DNA from: Sulfurovum sp. UBA4779
Lineage (GTDB): Bacteria > Campylobacterota > Campylobacteria > Campylobacterales > Sulfurovaceae
Direction: 5' to 3'
Length of the DNA stretch: 64,000 nt
Assembly: GCA_002403155.1 (NCBI GenBank)
Contig: DHHF01000003.1
Coordinates: 1-64,000, forward strand
Below, piece by piece: positions 36,249 to 45,165 of the stretch. The position numbers and the translations under genes were made by a program. The notes under the pieces were generated by a model. It did not search any database, was not told where the DNA came from, and saw only the letters and a list, made by a program, of their open reading frames with translations. Position 1 is the stretch's first letter. The number at the start of each line of letters is the position of its first letter.

Positions 36249-37025
36249 TTACACTCTTTTTTCTTGCCCCAAGCGATAAAGTGCAAAATCATATTTGACA
36301 GGATCTTGGCTGTCGAATTTTTTCAGCATATCGGTTAATTCCAAAACTGCTTTCATGTCATAACTTTTGCGCTGAAGCAGTCCCAGTTTTCTTGAAACAT
36401 GAAACGTGTGCGTATCCAAAGGGATCAACAGGTCTTTTTTGTCGATTTTTTGCCATAACCCCATATCGAGCGCATCTTTTCGCACCATCCAGCGCAAAAA
36501 CATCAAATAGCGCTTATAAGTCCCTGCCCGGTTTAATGATCTAGGAATGCGTCCGGTAAGAAAATCATATCCGCAGCTTTTGTATGGATGGACGGTTTTG
36601 AGTTTTCCGATAAAATGCCACAGCCCTTCCAATAGATTTTCTTCTTTTTTGTATCCTTCATAAAAAAGATTTTCCAGTGTATCGATCTGCTTGAGACGCT
36701 TTAGTGCTATCAGCAAAGCGGTGACATCTTCGTCTGTCTGAAAACGATAGTAATGTTTTTCTAGCATTGATTTTATCTTTTCTTCTTTTTCCTGAAGCAA
36801 GGAAAAATCCAAACGATCTAAAAAAGCGACGATATTTCGGGCATTTCCATAAGCAAACAAGGCACAAATCAGCGCTATGGATTCATCTTTGTAGCGGGAA
36901 GCAACCAAAAGCGGATCGGGATTGGCATAAGAGAGTTCGCTGCAGCAGTTGCGCTTTTGAACCTCTTCATCGAGCAATGATTTAACATCACATTGCGCGA
37001 TTGGCTTTATGTTTGCAGCAGCCAT
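36249..37025 (-). CDS. TIGR02757 family protein
   Basis: This 258-residue cytosolic protein matches the conserved TIGR02757 group, which is found in Campylobacterota, Bacteroidetes and some others and has no known function. Recognisable motifs are [29 protein letters not shown], the middle [34 protein letters not shown] and [17 protein letters not shown], a region rich in conserved residues typical of DNA glycosylase-like helix-hairpin-helix folds, though that link is weak. Its ATG overlaps the lptB stop (TGATG). It lies just before atpB. Confidence 0.85.
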   Translation of the reverse strand: MAAANIKPIAQCDVKSLLDEEVQKRNCCSELSYANPDPLLVASRYKDESIALICALFAYGNARNIVAFLDRLDFSLLQEKEEKIKSMLEKHYYRFQTDEDVTALLIALKRLKQIDTLENLFYEGYKKEENLLEGLWHFIGKLKTVHPYKSCGYDFLTGRIPRSLNRAGTYKRYLMFLRWMVRKDALDMGLWQKIDKKDLLIPLDTHTFHVSRKLGLLQRKSYDMKAVLELTDMLKKFDSQDPVKYDFALYRLGQEKRV

Positions 37026-37747
37026 CAAAATGTAAAATGCTCTCCCAGATAGTATCTGCGCACATTTTCATCAACCGCGATCTCTTTGCTGGTCCCCGAT
37101 GCAAGCATCTCTCCGCTTCGCATGACATAGGCTCTGTCACAGATCCCCAGCGTTTCGCGCACATTGTGGTCGGTGATCAAGATACCCATATCCAGCTCGA
37201 CAAGCTGCTTGATAATATTTTGGATATCCAGCACTGCGATAGGATCTACCCCGGCAAAAGGTTCATCTAGCAGCAGAAATTTGGGTTCTCCCACCAATGC
37301 CCTTGCGATCTCCGCCCTTCTTCTTTCCCCGCCGCTTAGACGTATCCCTTCGCGGTTTCGGATGGGTTCTATATTGAAGATTTCAAGCAGTTTTTCTATC
37401 CGCGGCCCGATAGTCTCTTTGGGGAGGTTGAGTGCTTCTGCCGCTATCAGAAGATTTTCTTCTACCGTCAAATCCTTAAAAATGCTTGATTCTTGCGGAA
37501 GATAGCCTATCCCCAGTTTGGCCCTGCTGCTAAGAGGCAGATTTGTAATATCCTGGCCGTCCAGGAAAACTTTTCCTCCGCTTACCCCGGTCAAACCGCA
37601 CACCATATAAAACGAAGTGGTTTTGCCCGCTCCGTTTGGTCCCAAAAGGCCTACAATCTCTTTGCTTTTGACCTTTAAAGAGACATCATGTACGATTTTG
37701 GTCTTTTTGATGGTTTTTGAAAGATGTTTCGCTTCAAGCGTATGCAT
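37025..37747 (-). CDS. lptB: LPS export ABC transporter ATP-binding protein
   Basis: LptB powers the LptBFGC extractor that pulls lipopolysaccharide from the inner membrane. The 240-residue ABC protein has GPNGAGKTTSFYMVCGL (Walker A), RLSGGERRRAEIARAL (signature), FLLLDEPFAGVDPIA (Walker B) and LITDHNVRETL (H loop), the set typical of LptB. lptF/G genes are not here. It starts with an ATG that overlaps the tsaE stop. The pairing lptB-tsaE-trpD is a local arrangement. Confidence 0.94.
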   Translation of the reverse strand: MHTLEAKHLSKTIKKTKIVHDVSLKVKSKEIVGLLGPNGAGKTTSFYMVCGLTGVSGGKVFLDGQDITNLPLSSRAKLGIGYLPQESSIFKDLTVEENLLIAAEALNLPKETIGPRIEKLLEIFNIEPIRNREGIRLSGGERRRAEIARALVGEPKFLLLDEPFAGVDPIAVLDIQNIIKQLVELDMGILITDHNVRETLGICDRAYVMRSGEMLASGTSKEIAVDENVRRYYLGEHFTF

Positions 37748-38157
37748 TAGATTTCTATCCTGTATATTCTGCTTTCATTGTCTGGTTTGATACTGACGGA
37801 CGCCGTCTCAAAACCGACACTTTTTAAAAAATTCCACAACGCTTCGCTGCCCCACTCTACGATATGCCATCCCTCTTTTTCGAATTCTTCCAAAAGCCCC
37901 ATTTGCATAAATGTTTCGTAATCCAAACGGTACAAGTCGTAATGGTAAAGATTTTTTCCGTAACAATGCTGCAAAGAAAAAGTAGGAGAAGTCACCTCTT
38001 CTTCTACCCCCCTTGATTTTGCGATCGCCTGCGTCAGGGTTGTCTTGCCCGCAGCCAAATCTCCATGCAAAAAAACGATACAGTTTTGAGGCAAATGCGC
38101 TTCAAGAAAGCCGACAACCGTCTTCAGCTGATCAAGCGATGCTTTGATTTCTTTCAT
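37747..38157 (-). CDS. tsaE: tRNA threonylcarbamoyladenosine biosynthesis ATPase
   Basis: TsaE is the ATPase that supports the TsaB-TsaD complex in making t6A37 on ANN-decoding tRNAs. The 136-residue protein has a Walker A loop HGDLAAGKTTLTQAIA, EEVTSPTFSLQHCY and YHYDLYRLDYETFMQMG, plus IVEWGSEAL near the end. The length is normal. It follows trpD after 11 bp on the minus strand. Confidence 0.93.
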   Translation of the reverse strand: MKEIKASLDQLKTVVGFLEAHLPQNCIVFLHGDLAAGKTTLTQAIAKSRGVEEEVTSPTFSLQHCYGKNLYHYDLYRLDYETFMQMGLLEEFEKEGWHIVEWGSEALWNFLKSVGFETASVSIKPDNESRIYRIEI

Positions 38158-38168
38158 GCAGGCCCGTT

Positions 38169-39158
38169 TTATCTGTTTTCGCCGGAGAGCTGCCGGCTTG
38201 TTTTGATGATCTTCTCCAGATGCGCCAGTGCTTTTTTGCTGTCAACCGCTTCTGTTGCCATCGCTGCGGCCTCTTGAATGTCCCGCACATTTCCTTCGAC
38301 AAATAGGGCAAACGCTGCATTGAGTATCACGATATCTCTTTTGGCCCCCGTCTCTTCCCCCGAAAAGATGTCCCGGATGATTTGCGCATTGACATGCGCA
38401 TTGCCTCCAAGGATCGCTTCTTGAGGCGCGTAGCTAAACCCGAGTGCTTCAGGGTTGATCTCCCCTTCTAAGATGCGGTTGTTTTCCAGATAGGCAAACG
38501 AGGTTCTGCCGGCAAGCGAAATCTCATCCATCCCGTCGTGGCTGCTGACTACCAACGCCCTTGTTGTATCAAGTTCCAACAGCGCCTCTGCAATCTTCTT
38601 GATATACGCAGGATCAAAGACACCCAACAGATACTTTCTTGCTCCTGCAGGGCTGCTAAGAGGCCCAAGGATATTGAAGATCGTATGATAGTCTATCGAT
38701 TTTCGTATCGGCATGATATGCTTCATCGCAGGATGGTGCTTCATCGCAAAAATGAAACAAAATCCCGTCTCTTCAAGCATTTGTATCTGCTGCTCTGTTG
38801 AGAGCTCAAGATTGATCCCCAGCGCTTCAAGTACATCAGCCGCCCCTGAAACGCTTGTAACGTTTCTGCTTCCGTGTTTGGCAACCACACACCCCAAAGA
38901 GGCAAGCAAAAGCGAAACGGTAGAGGAGATATTGAAACTGCCGATTTTGTCTCCTCCGGTTCCCACGATATCAATCGCTTTTTCTCTCAAGGCATTCGAG
39001 AGCGGGAGTTTGATGGAGTGCTCTCTCATCACGGATGCCCCGGCCGCGATATCTTCAAACGTTTCTCCTCTTTGGCTCAGTTCCATAAGAAACCGGCGCC
39101 CCTCTTCGGGGCTCATTTCGTTATTGAACAACCTTTCAAATTGTATTCTGATACTCAT
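38169..39158 (-). CDS. trpD: Anthranilate phosphoribosyltransferase
   Basis: TrpD joins anthranilate to PRPP in tryptophan synthesis. The 329-residue protein has the N-terminal helical domain (FNNEMSPEEGRRFLMEL), the PRPP motif DIVGTGGDKIGSFNISS, KHGSRNVTSVSGAADVLEALG, and FNILGPLSSPA. The rest of the trp genes are not adjacent. The ATG overlaps the S4 gene stop as ATGA. It is complete. Confidence 0.95.
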   Translation of the reverse strand: MSIRIQFERLFNNEMSPEEGRRFLMELSQRGETFEDIAAGASVMREHSIKLPLSNALREKAIDIVGTGGDKIGSFNISSTVSLLLASLGCVVAKHGSRNVTSVSGAADVLEALGINLELSTEQQIQMLEETGFCFIFAMKHHPAMKHIMPIRKSIDYHTIFNILGPLSSPAGARKYLLGVFDPAYIKKIAEALLELDTTRALVVSSHDGMDEISLAGRTSFAYLENNRILEGEINPEALGFSYAPQEAILGGNAHVNAQIIRDIFSGEETGAKRDIVILNAAFALFVEGNVRDIQEAAAMATEAVDSKKALAHLEKIIKTSRQLSGENR

Positions 39159-39427
39159 CCTTGCTCCTTTTGTTCTGCGCTCTCTATCTCTTCGACATAT
39201 TCGTCTTTTTGGCTTTTGGGGATCGTCTTTGTGACGGGGATCTTGAGCACCCGATAGGATTTGGCGCCTTTAAGATACTCTATCGTTACGATATCGCCCA
39301 CCGCAATGTTTTTGGAGGCTTTTGCCTGCATCCCGTTGACATACACCACACCGCTTTTTAGCATATCGGTTGCTACCGTACGGCGTTTGACCACATTGAC
39401 TGCACTTAACCACTTATCTACTCGCAT
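39155..39427 (-). CDS. S4-domain RNA-binding protein (Hsp15/RqcP-like)
   Basis: This 90-residue basic protein is almost entirely an S4 RNA-binding domain: MRVDKWLSAVNVVKRRTVAT at the start, SGVVYVNGMQAKASKNIAVGDIVTIEY in the middle. Family members bind the large ribosomal subunit or tRNA on stalled ribosomes (Hsp15, RqcP). An acidic C-terminus (DEYVEEIESAEQKEQG) distinguishes it. It is translationally coupled to trpD by ATGA and follows a small gene by 1 bp. Confidence 0.88.
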   Translation of the reverse strand: MRVDKWLSAVNVVKRRTVATDMLKSGVVYVNGMQAKASKNIAVGDIVTIEYLKGAKSYRVLKIPVTKTIPKSQKDEYVEEIESAEQKEQG

Positions 39428-39428
39428 C

Positions 39429-39662
39429 TTATCGTTTAAACTCCAATTCCGCAGCCTTCGCCGCCGTGATACCCTTCAGTGTCAGCTGGCCATCCGAAAG
39501 ATACATCTGGGCTTTAAGCTCTTTGAAAATTTTTTTTGCCTCTTTGAGACTGTACATCCCCGTATCGACAAGCATCAGCATCACATCCTTCAGTGTCTCA
39601 TCAGGCTTTTTTTTCAAAATGCCCAGCAGCGTCACTTTTTTAAGAAGTTCCTCTTCTTGCAT
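39429..39662 (-). CDS. Small conserved-looking protein of unknown function
   Basis: This 77-residue protein is helical and basic with a hydrophobic core: LLKKVTLLGILKKKPDETLKDVMLML then TGMYSLKEAKKIFKELKAQMYL, ending in LTLKGITAAKAAELEFKR. It has no membrane segment or signal. The gene is squeezed between dapD and the S4 gene with 15 bp and 1 bp spacing, so it is in the same transcript. Reads like a small helical regulator or adaptor, but no family was recognised. Confidence 0.65.
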   Translation of the reverse strand: MQEEELLKKVTLLGILKKKPDETLKDVMLMLVDTGMYSLKEAKKIFKELKAQMYLSDGQLTLKGITAAKAAELEFKR

Positions 39663-39677
39663 CAGCGCCTCTTTGCC

Positions 39678-40865
39678 TTAATGCAAATCCGCATTCAGCT
39701 TGACTTCTCTGGTACTTCTTCTAGCAACCGTTTCGCCGGTGATCGAGTCGTGTCTGAAGTGGATACCGTGAAGCCCCTGAAGCTCTTTTCCTTTAAAGAC
39801 GCTCTTGGTTTCTATGCCGGCGGAAGGATTGGCCGCTTTGATCTTCTCAAGCTCCTGGGGAGCGATTTTGATTTTGGTGCCTGCCAAGATCGTCATCCCC
39901 GCATCCACAATACAGCCGTCTCCCAGAGGAATCCCTGTGACTGAATTGGCGCCAAGAAGGGTATTTTCGCCGATGCTGATCGGGTTGCCGTCTGTGCCGG
40001 AGAGTACGCCTAAGATACTGGCACCCCCGCCTACATCCGACCCGGACCCTACGATAGCCGAAGAGGAGATACGCCCTTCTACCATCACCGGCCCTAACGT
40101 GCCTGCATTGAAATTGATATAGGAAGCGCCCGGCATGACCGTCGTGCCCGCGGCAAGCTGTGCACCCATACGTACTTTGGAGGCATCAAGAACGCGCGTA
40201 TTGTCCGCAGGAATCACATGCTGAAGGTATCTTGGGAATTTGTCCACTGCATCGATCACCGGGAAGGTGCCGTTTAGTTTCATCTCGATCTCATGCTCTC
40301 TTAGATACTCAAGCTCATAAGGGGTGTTCCCGATCCATGCGACATTGGTCAAGACACCGAAAGCACCGTTAAGATTGATGCCTCTGAGTTTTGCTTTGCC
40401 CAAAGAAAGCGCATACAGTTTCAAGTAAACCGCCTCAACGCTGGCCGGGCCGGCATCTTCAAACAAGAAAACGATTCTATAGTTTTTGCCGATATCTTCC
40501 ATCGCCGCCAACGCTTTGATTACCTGGACATTTTTGTGCGCTTCCCCAGTCGCCTCGCTCAGGTACGGTGCAAATGCCGCCATGGCATTGCTTACAAAGG
40601 CATCATTGATCGTTGCGACAAACTCGGAACCCGAAAAATCCACCTCGCATTTTGCTTCCTGAAGCGCTTTGATAAATACAGCTGCAGAACCGAAATTTTC
40701 TTTCCAGTTGATCATCCCGAAATTAGCCTGAAGGATTTTTTCAGCATTTTTCTGCCCTCTGTCGACTCTGGCGATACCGAACGCGATAGGCTCTTTATAT
40801 CCTTCCTGTGACGTTACCTGTGCCACTAATTGTTTAAATTCTTCGGTTGATGCAACAGTTTGCAT
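39678..40865 (-). CDS. dapD: Tetrahydrodipicolinate N-succinyltransferase
   Basis: DapD is the succinylation step of lysine and meso-diaminopimelate synthesis. The 395-residue protein is the longer type found in Campylobacterota and Actinobacteria. The C-terminal part is a left-handed beta-helix of hexapeptide repeats (PVMVEGRISSSAIVGSGSDVGGGASILG and SIGENTLLGANSVTGIPLGDG). The N-terminal half is an alpha/beta region. ATG at 40865 was chosen (MQTVASTEEFKQ) because upstream residues look non-coding. An AGGATAT ribosome site is present. Confidence 0.9.
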   Translation of the reverse strand: MQTVASTEEFKQLVAQVTSQEGYKEPIAFGIARVDRGQKNAEKILQANFGMINWKENFGSAAVFIKALQEAKCEVDFSGSEFVATINDAFVSNAMAAFAPYLSEATGEAHKNVQVIKALAAMEDIGKNYRIVFLFEDAGPASVEAVYLKLYALSLGKAKLRGINLNGAFGVLTNVAWIGNTPYELEYLREHEIEMKLNGTFPVIDAVDKFPRYLQHVIPADNTRVLDASKVRMGAQLAAGTTVMPGASYINFNAGTLGPVMVEGRISSSAIVGSGSDVGGGASILGVLSGTDGNPISIGENTLLGANSVTGIPLGDGCIVDAGMTILAGTKIKIAPQELEKIKAANPSAGIETKSVFKGKELQGLHGIHFRHDSITGETVARRSTREVKLNADLH

Positions 40866-40914
40866 GGTTATATCCTCTCTTCTTGTCAATATTGTTTGGG
40901 GTTATTATACTTTG

Positions 40915-41343
40915 TTAGGTTGAAATTTTATACACATCGGCCATCATCTTGAACCAATCACGTCCGAAATGCTCCTTAATGTAGGCTTCCTGATGCGGGA
41001 TCGTGCAGTTTGAGCAGTCCTGGTGGATCGCATCTTTTGAAACAAGCCGGCCTCCCTGGGCTGAATCTATGGCGCAGTAGCTGTAAACCGTCTTTCCTTC
41101 TTTTTTGTAAAATCCGTGATCATCAAAACGAAAATGGGGGCACCCGCACAAATAGCAGTTGAGGATCTCCATTTCGTGGCATTTTTTGTTCAGCCGGTAC
41201 AACGGACAAAATGCCGGCTCACAGATGCGCATATTTTCATACCTAAAATAGGCGATTACTTCCTCTTCGTTTGCATGCTGCAGTTTTTGCATGATCGCTT
41301 GATGTTTGTTGCCATGCGCTATAAACCATTCCTTATATGTCAT
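40915..41343 (-). CDS. Cys-rich metal-binding protein
   Basis: This 142-residue protein is rich in Cys and His. Cysteine patches are CEPAFCPLY, CHEMEILNCYLCGCPHFRF, YCAIDSA and DCSNCTIPH. The pattern NCxxCxCPxF followed by DCSNCxxPH is that of the cysteine-rich small domain (PF04071), which often occurs with cobalamin or metal-related genes. It probably binds zinc or an iron-sulfur cluster. It is divergent from the TonB-dependent receptor. The start at 41343 avoids a poorly supported extension. Confidence 0.75.
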   Translation of the reverse strand: MTYKEWFIAHGNKHQAIMQKLQHANEEEVIAYFRYENMRICEPAFCPLYRLNKKCHEMEILNCYLCGCPHFRFDDHGFYKKEGKTVYSYCAIDSAQGGRLVSKDAIHQDCSNCTIPHQEAYIKEHFGRDWFKMMADVYKIST

Positions 41344-41564
41344 GCTCTCTCTTTTGCTGTTTTTTGATCGATAAGAACAATTATAACGAACTTTGTGTAC
41401 AATCGCGTCCATGAAACATCTTCGAGGCTATACCAGACGGTACTTTTCATTAGCGATCATTGCGATGTACTCCACACTTCACAAACTGTGCAGGGTTGAA
41501 AGCAGCTATCAATACCATAAACTTGCCTACGAAAACCAAGAACACAAAACCTCCCCTCCCTGCG

Positions 41565-41582
41565 ATTCATTATCTCTATCAC
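41565..41582. promoter_or_regulatory. Weak Fur-box-like sequence before the TonB receptor
   Basis: The plus strand reads ATTCATTATCTCTATCAC; the minus strand gives GATAGAGATAAT, which resembles tandem GATAAT units of a Fur box. It lies about 90 bp before the receptor start. The match is partial. A cobalamin riboswitch was looked for here and not seen. Confidence 0.25.
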
Positions 41583-41669
41583 TTTCATAACAATAAACTG
41601 AAACGTCATAAATAGATCCAACTCTTTTTATACGTCCAAATATCTATTTTAGAAACCAAAAGGAATATT

Positions 41670-43523
41670 ATGAATCCAAATACCATGAGACTATCACTGA
41701 TCCCGGCATTATTGTTTGCCACAAATCTGCTTGCCGATACCACGCTTGAGCCCATCACGATCGTCTCATCCAACAAAACCGAGCAATCCGTTCAAGAGAC
41801 CACCTCCAACGTCGAAGTGATCACCGCCGAAGAGATAAAAGAGAGAGGCTATCAAAGCGTAGCCGAAGCGATCGAACATATCGCAGGCATTTCCGTCGTG
41901 CATTCGGGGGGACTGGGACAGCAGACCTCCTTTTTTGTCAGAGGAATGAACAGCGGGCAAACTCTGGTACTTTTAGATGGTATGCGTCTAAATGACCCAA
42001 GCACGATTGAAGGAAGTGCTTTTTTAGAAAACCTCACTACAGCAAATATTCAACAGATTGAAATAGTTAAAGGCGGACAAAGCAGCATTTGGGGATCCAA
42101 TGCCAGCGCAGGCGTCATCAACATCATTACCAAAACACCCGAAGAGGGAGTGCACGGTTCATTGGCTGCAACCTACGGCTCTTATGCTACCAGGGGCGTT
42201 GATGCAGATATTGGCTACAAAGATGAGAAATTCACGGCTCTGCTTCTGGCTTCCGTACTTGAAACCGACGGATTTTCAGCTGTCGTTCCGCGGGATGCCG
42301 AGGAGGACGGGTACACAAACAAAAATGCCAACCTCAAACTGGGATATAGATTCGATCCAAACAACGCATTGATGCTTAACTACAATCGCATCAAAACCGA
42401 TGTCGAATATGACGGTTACAATGATTACTTCCTTTTAGATCCAAATGATGACTATAGTCATGCCGATTCAGACCAGAAAAATCTTGCGGCTGATTACCGT
42501 TTTAAAAAGGAACACTACCGTCTTGACCTGCACGCAAGCACAGGAGATTACAAACGTGATGCATATGACAGTGCGCTTGGAAATTATCGAGCAAAAATAA
42601 AAGAATATAGTTTACTCAATACCTTTGAATATGGTGCAAACAAAACAATTTTGGGCCTAGAATATAAAGATATCGATGGTACATATACCTATGATTCTGA
42701 CAGTAAATTCGGTTCTTATCTTGATAAAGGCATTTTCTTATCCAATACCTATCTTATCAATCAAACAACACTGATTGAAACCAATTTCAGATATGATGAT
42801 TATGATACATTTAAAAATAAAGCTACCTATAAAATCGGTATCAAACATGACCATCCGTCAATGCCCGGTTTCGTGACAGGTGCCAACTACAATACTGCCT
42901 ATGATGCCCCAAGCTCCTATCAAATGGCTATATCATTGCCCGACACACTTCTAAAACCAAGTTATACCAAAGGGTATGAGATCTATGCACGCTACAAAGA
43001 GTGGTTGAATATAACTTATTTTGATCATAAAACGGAAGATAGTTTTGATTACGATTTTGATCCGGATACCTATCAATCAATTTGCTACAATGTAGAAGGT
43101 ACCTCTAAATTTAAAGGTCTAGAAATCAGTTCAACATATAGATTACCGGATCTCGGAGTGGTATTCTCTGCCAACTACACCCATCTCTTTAAATTTGAAA
43201 AATATGATGGCAGCGAATTCTTCAGACGCCCCAAAGATACGCTCAATGCTTCTGTAGACTATTACACGGATTCAAATATGCACTGCGGCATCGAAGCCCA
43301 ATATATCGGTAACAGAAAAGATATGGACTTCAGTAGTTGGCCGGCTTCAGAGGTAGCAACAGGAAACTATACTTTATGGCATCTTCATTTCAATGCGCCG
43401 ATTGCAAAAGATACCGATCTTTCCATCCATGCCAAAAATATTTTTGACAAAGCGTATCAGCCGGTTTACGGTTATGCTGCTGAAGGCAGAGCGGCTTATG
43501 GTACAATATCCTACCGTTTTTAG
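41670..43523 (+). CDS. TonB-dependent outer membrane receptor (BtuB/siderophore type)
   Basis: This 617-residue receptor has a signal peptide ending LLADTT, a TonB box-like ITIVSSN, and a plug domain (about 40-150) with SVAEAIEHIAGISVVHSGG, FVRGMNSGQTLVLLDGMRLNDPS and IEIVKGGQSSIWGSNASAGVINIITK. A 22-strand barrel follows and ends in the terminal aromatic GTISYRF. The plug features, including IEIVKGGQSS, are those of BtuB and related small receptors, so cobalamin or a similar metal complex is plausible, and a PF04071-like gene is next door. Substrate not assigned. A GC hairpin overlapping the stop (43523-43540) may terminate it. Confidence 0.88.
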   Translation: MNPNTMRLSLIPALLFATNLLADTTLEPITIVSSNKTEQSVQETTSNVEVITAEEIKERGYQSVAEAIEHIAGISVVHSGGLGQQTSFFVRGMNSGQTLVLLDGMRLNDPSTIEGSAFLENLTTANIQQIEIVKGGQSSIWGSNASAGVINIITKTPEEGVHGSLAATYGSYATRGVDADIGYKDEKFTALLLASVLETDGFSAVVPRDAEEDGYTNKNANLKLGYRFDPNNALMLNYNRIKTDVEYDGYNDYFLLDPNDDYSHADSDQKNLAADYRFKKEHYRLDLHASTGDYKRDAYDSALGNYRAKIKEYSLLNTFEYGANKTILGLEYKDIDGTYTYDSDSKFGSYLDKGIFLSNTYLINQTTLIETNFRYDDYDTFKNKATYKIGIKHDHPSMPGFVTGANYNTAYDAPSSYQMAISLPDTLLKPSYTKGYEIYARYKEWLNITYFDHKTEDSFDYDFDPDTYQSICYNVEGTSKFKGLEISSTYRLPDLGVVFSANYTHLFKFEKYDGSEFFRRPKDTLNASVDYYTDSNMHCGIEAQYIGNRKDMDFSSWPASEVATGNYTLWHLHFNAPIAKDTDLSIHAKNIFDKAYQPVYGYAAEGRAAYGTISYRF

Positions 43524-43569
43524 CAGGGTGCTTCCCCTGCATCACAAAAGATAAGAAGGCGCTGTTTTG

Positions 43570-44136
43570 ATGTATACGTTGATCCCTTTTTGGTTTTTGC
43601 CCTACAAGTTTTTCAATTCGCTCTTTTTGGGCCTGAGCGTAGGGTCTATCTTTATCCTCTATGCGCCCTTGGAGCCTTCCGTCTATTCGCTGGGAGGCGT
43701 CATCCTTGCAATGGGCACACTGCTGGTTGCACGGCTTTACGGTGCGATACTGAATGTAAAATGGTTTTTTAGGATTTCGCTTTTTGTAGAAATTGTTTTG
43801 CTTGCGGCGATGTGCTATTTTCTCATCCATCCTTACACCTACCAAACCGCGCTTGTGATCTACATAGGCTATCAGATCACGTTTGTTTTCGGAAGCTACC
43901 TGGTAAGGATCGAGACACTTTTGCTCCATACCGATACGCTTTTGGCCAAAGTAGATACCCTGAAACAGCTGGGATATCTTTTGGGCATGGGGGTTTCTTA
44001 TCTTTTCTATAAACTGCTCGGCTATTTTGGTACTTTAAACAGCCAGGAGCAGGTCTATGCGCTGCATTTTTTGCTTATCGGGGTAGAACTGCTTGTTATT
44101 TTCTTTGTTTGTAAAAGCTTTAAGCGCATCACATGA
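43570..44136 (+). CDS. Unrecognised polytopic membrane protein
   Basis: This 188-residue protein is almost entirely hydrophobic, with five or six predicted helices (for example FFNSLFLGLSVGSIFILYA, SLGGVILAMGTLLVARL, ISLFVEIVLLAAMCYFLI, ALVIYIGYQITFVFGSYL). It has the look of half of a transporter of the MFS type, but no signature is visible. An ATG at 43570 was taken over the TTG before it. It is in the same direction as the TonB receptor, 46 bp downstream, so may share its transcript and substrate. Confidence 0.7.
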   Translation: MYTLIPFWFLPYKFFNSLFLGLSVGSIFILYAPLEPSVYSLGGVILAMGTLLVARLYGAILNVKWFFRISLFVEIVLLAAMCYFLIHPYTYQTALVIYIGYQITFVFGSYLVRIETLLLHTDTLLAKVDTLKQLGYLLGMGVSYLFYKLLGYFGTLNSQEQVYALHFLLIGVELLVIFFVCKSFKRIT

Positions 44137-44142
44137 TGCGCT
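44123..44142. terminator. Hairpin at the end of the polysaccharide locus
   Basis: AGCGCATCA and TGATGCGCT form a perfect 9-bp stem with a 2-base centre, overlapping the stop of the plus-strand membrane gene and 6 bp from the stop of the minus-strand WecA-like gene. It may act from both sides. Confidence 0.55.
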
Positions 44143-44148
44143 CATTTG

Positions 44149-45153
44149 TTAGCAGTTGCACTGTTGTTTTTTGGCTATCCTGCCCAACAAGAAATAAACA
44201 AATATCACATTGAGCAAAAAAAGTATCAGCAAAAACCCTTCATCGGCCCCCTTGTCTATCTGTAAACCCAATAATGAATATAGCAACTGAAACGCCCCCA
44301 AACAAAATACCGTCTTGCGGATATTTTTTTCAAAAAATCGTTTCAATACATGATGAATATGGCATTTGTCTGCAGAAAAAACAGAACGCCCGTTAAGTTT
44401 GCGCCGTATCATGACCACCAATGTGTCCAAGATCGGCAAAGCCGCGATAAAAAGAACACTCACCGTTGGAATATAGGCCAAAGACTTGATCGCCAGCACC
44501 GAAATCACAAACCCCAATGTCAGCGAACCGCTGTCCCCCATAAAGATCGTAGCCGGATGCCAGTTAAACACCAAAAAAGCTGCCAAAGCAGCGATAAACG
44601 CCCCGGCAACCGCCATCATCAAAACATCCGCATGAAGATACCCTATCCACATAAAGCTGCCCAAGATGACGATACTGACCGTCGCTGCAAGCCCGTCCAA
44701 TCCGTCGATGAGATTGAGTGCATTGGTAAACCCTGTGACCGCAAAGAGAGTAAATGGCAGTGCGAACCACCCCAGCGTGATGGGCACACCGAACACTATC
44801 CCCAGATCATTGATGATGATCCCGTCAAGTGCGATTAAAACCGTACTAAAAAGGATCACCAAAAATTTTGTTCGCGGCACAGTATCTCTGTGATCATCAA
44901 GCACCCCCACTGCAAATACACAAAAAATTGCCAAAAAAGTCCATTTGTAAGCAAGTATCAGATCAAAATGAAACAAAAAAACAGCAGATACCGCCGCCAG
45001 ACAAAATCCTATCCCGGCCCCCCGCGGTATATGGTGCACGTGCACGCTTCTGTCGTTCGGGATATCCACAAGCCCTAACCCCGGCGCAAAAGTACGCACC
45101 GTCCTGATCATCACATAGGCTGCACAAAAAGCAAAAAGAAACTCCCACCCCAT
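44149..45153 (-). CDS. WecA-like undecaprenyl-phosphate sugar-phosphate transferase
   Basis: This polytopic membrane enzyme of 334 residues loads the first sugar phosphate onto undecaprenyl phosphate to start a surface polysaccharide. Ten or so helices are visible. Family motifs are VLDDHRD, NLIDGLDGLA, FMGDSGSL and the HIHH loop (CHIHHVLKRFFEKN), matching the WecA/MraY group. It is the last gene of the locus. The likely first sugar (GlcNAc or a FucNAc derivative) is not decided by sequence. Confidence 0.88.
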   Translation of the reverse strand: MGWEFLFAFCAAYVMIRTVRTFAPGLGLVDIPNDRSVHVHHIPRGAGIGFCLAAVSAVFLFHFDLILAYKWTFLAIFCVFAVGVLDDHRDTVPRTKFLVILFSTVLIALDGIIINDLGIVFGVPITLGWFALPFTLFAVTGFTNALNLIDGLDGLAATVSIVILGSFMWIGYLHADVLMMAVAGAFIAALAAFLVFNWHPATIFMGDSGSLTLGFVISVLAIKSLAYIPTVSVLFIAALPILDTLVVMIRRKLNGRSVFSADKCHIHHVLKRFFEKNIRKTVFCLGAFQLLYSLLGLQIDKGADEGFLLILFLLNVIFVYFLLGRIAKKQQCNC

Positions 45154-45165
45154 AGATCGCTCCTT

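Noticed and set aside
41411..41590. Short plus-strand frame of 59 codons before the TonB receptor
   Set aside because: It ends in a Ser/Leu repeat, lacks a ribosome site and matches nothing known; more likely a leader region than a gene.
44350..44838. 162-codon plus-strand frame opposite the WecA-like gene
   Set aside because: Composition (Arg, Gln, His rich) is that of an antisense frame; WecA motifs on the other strand are complete.
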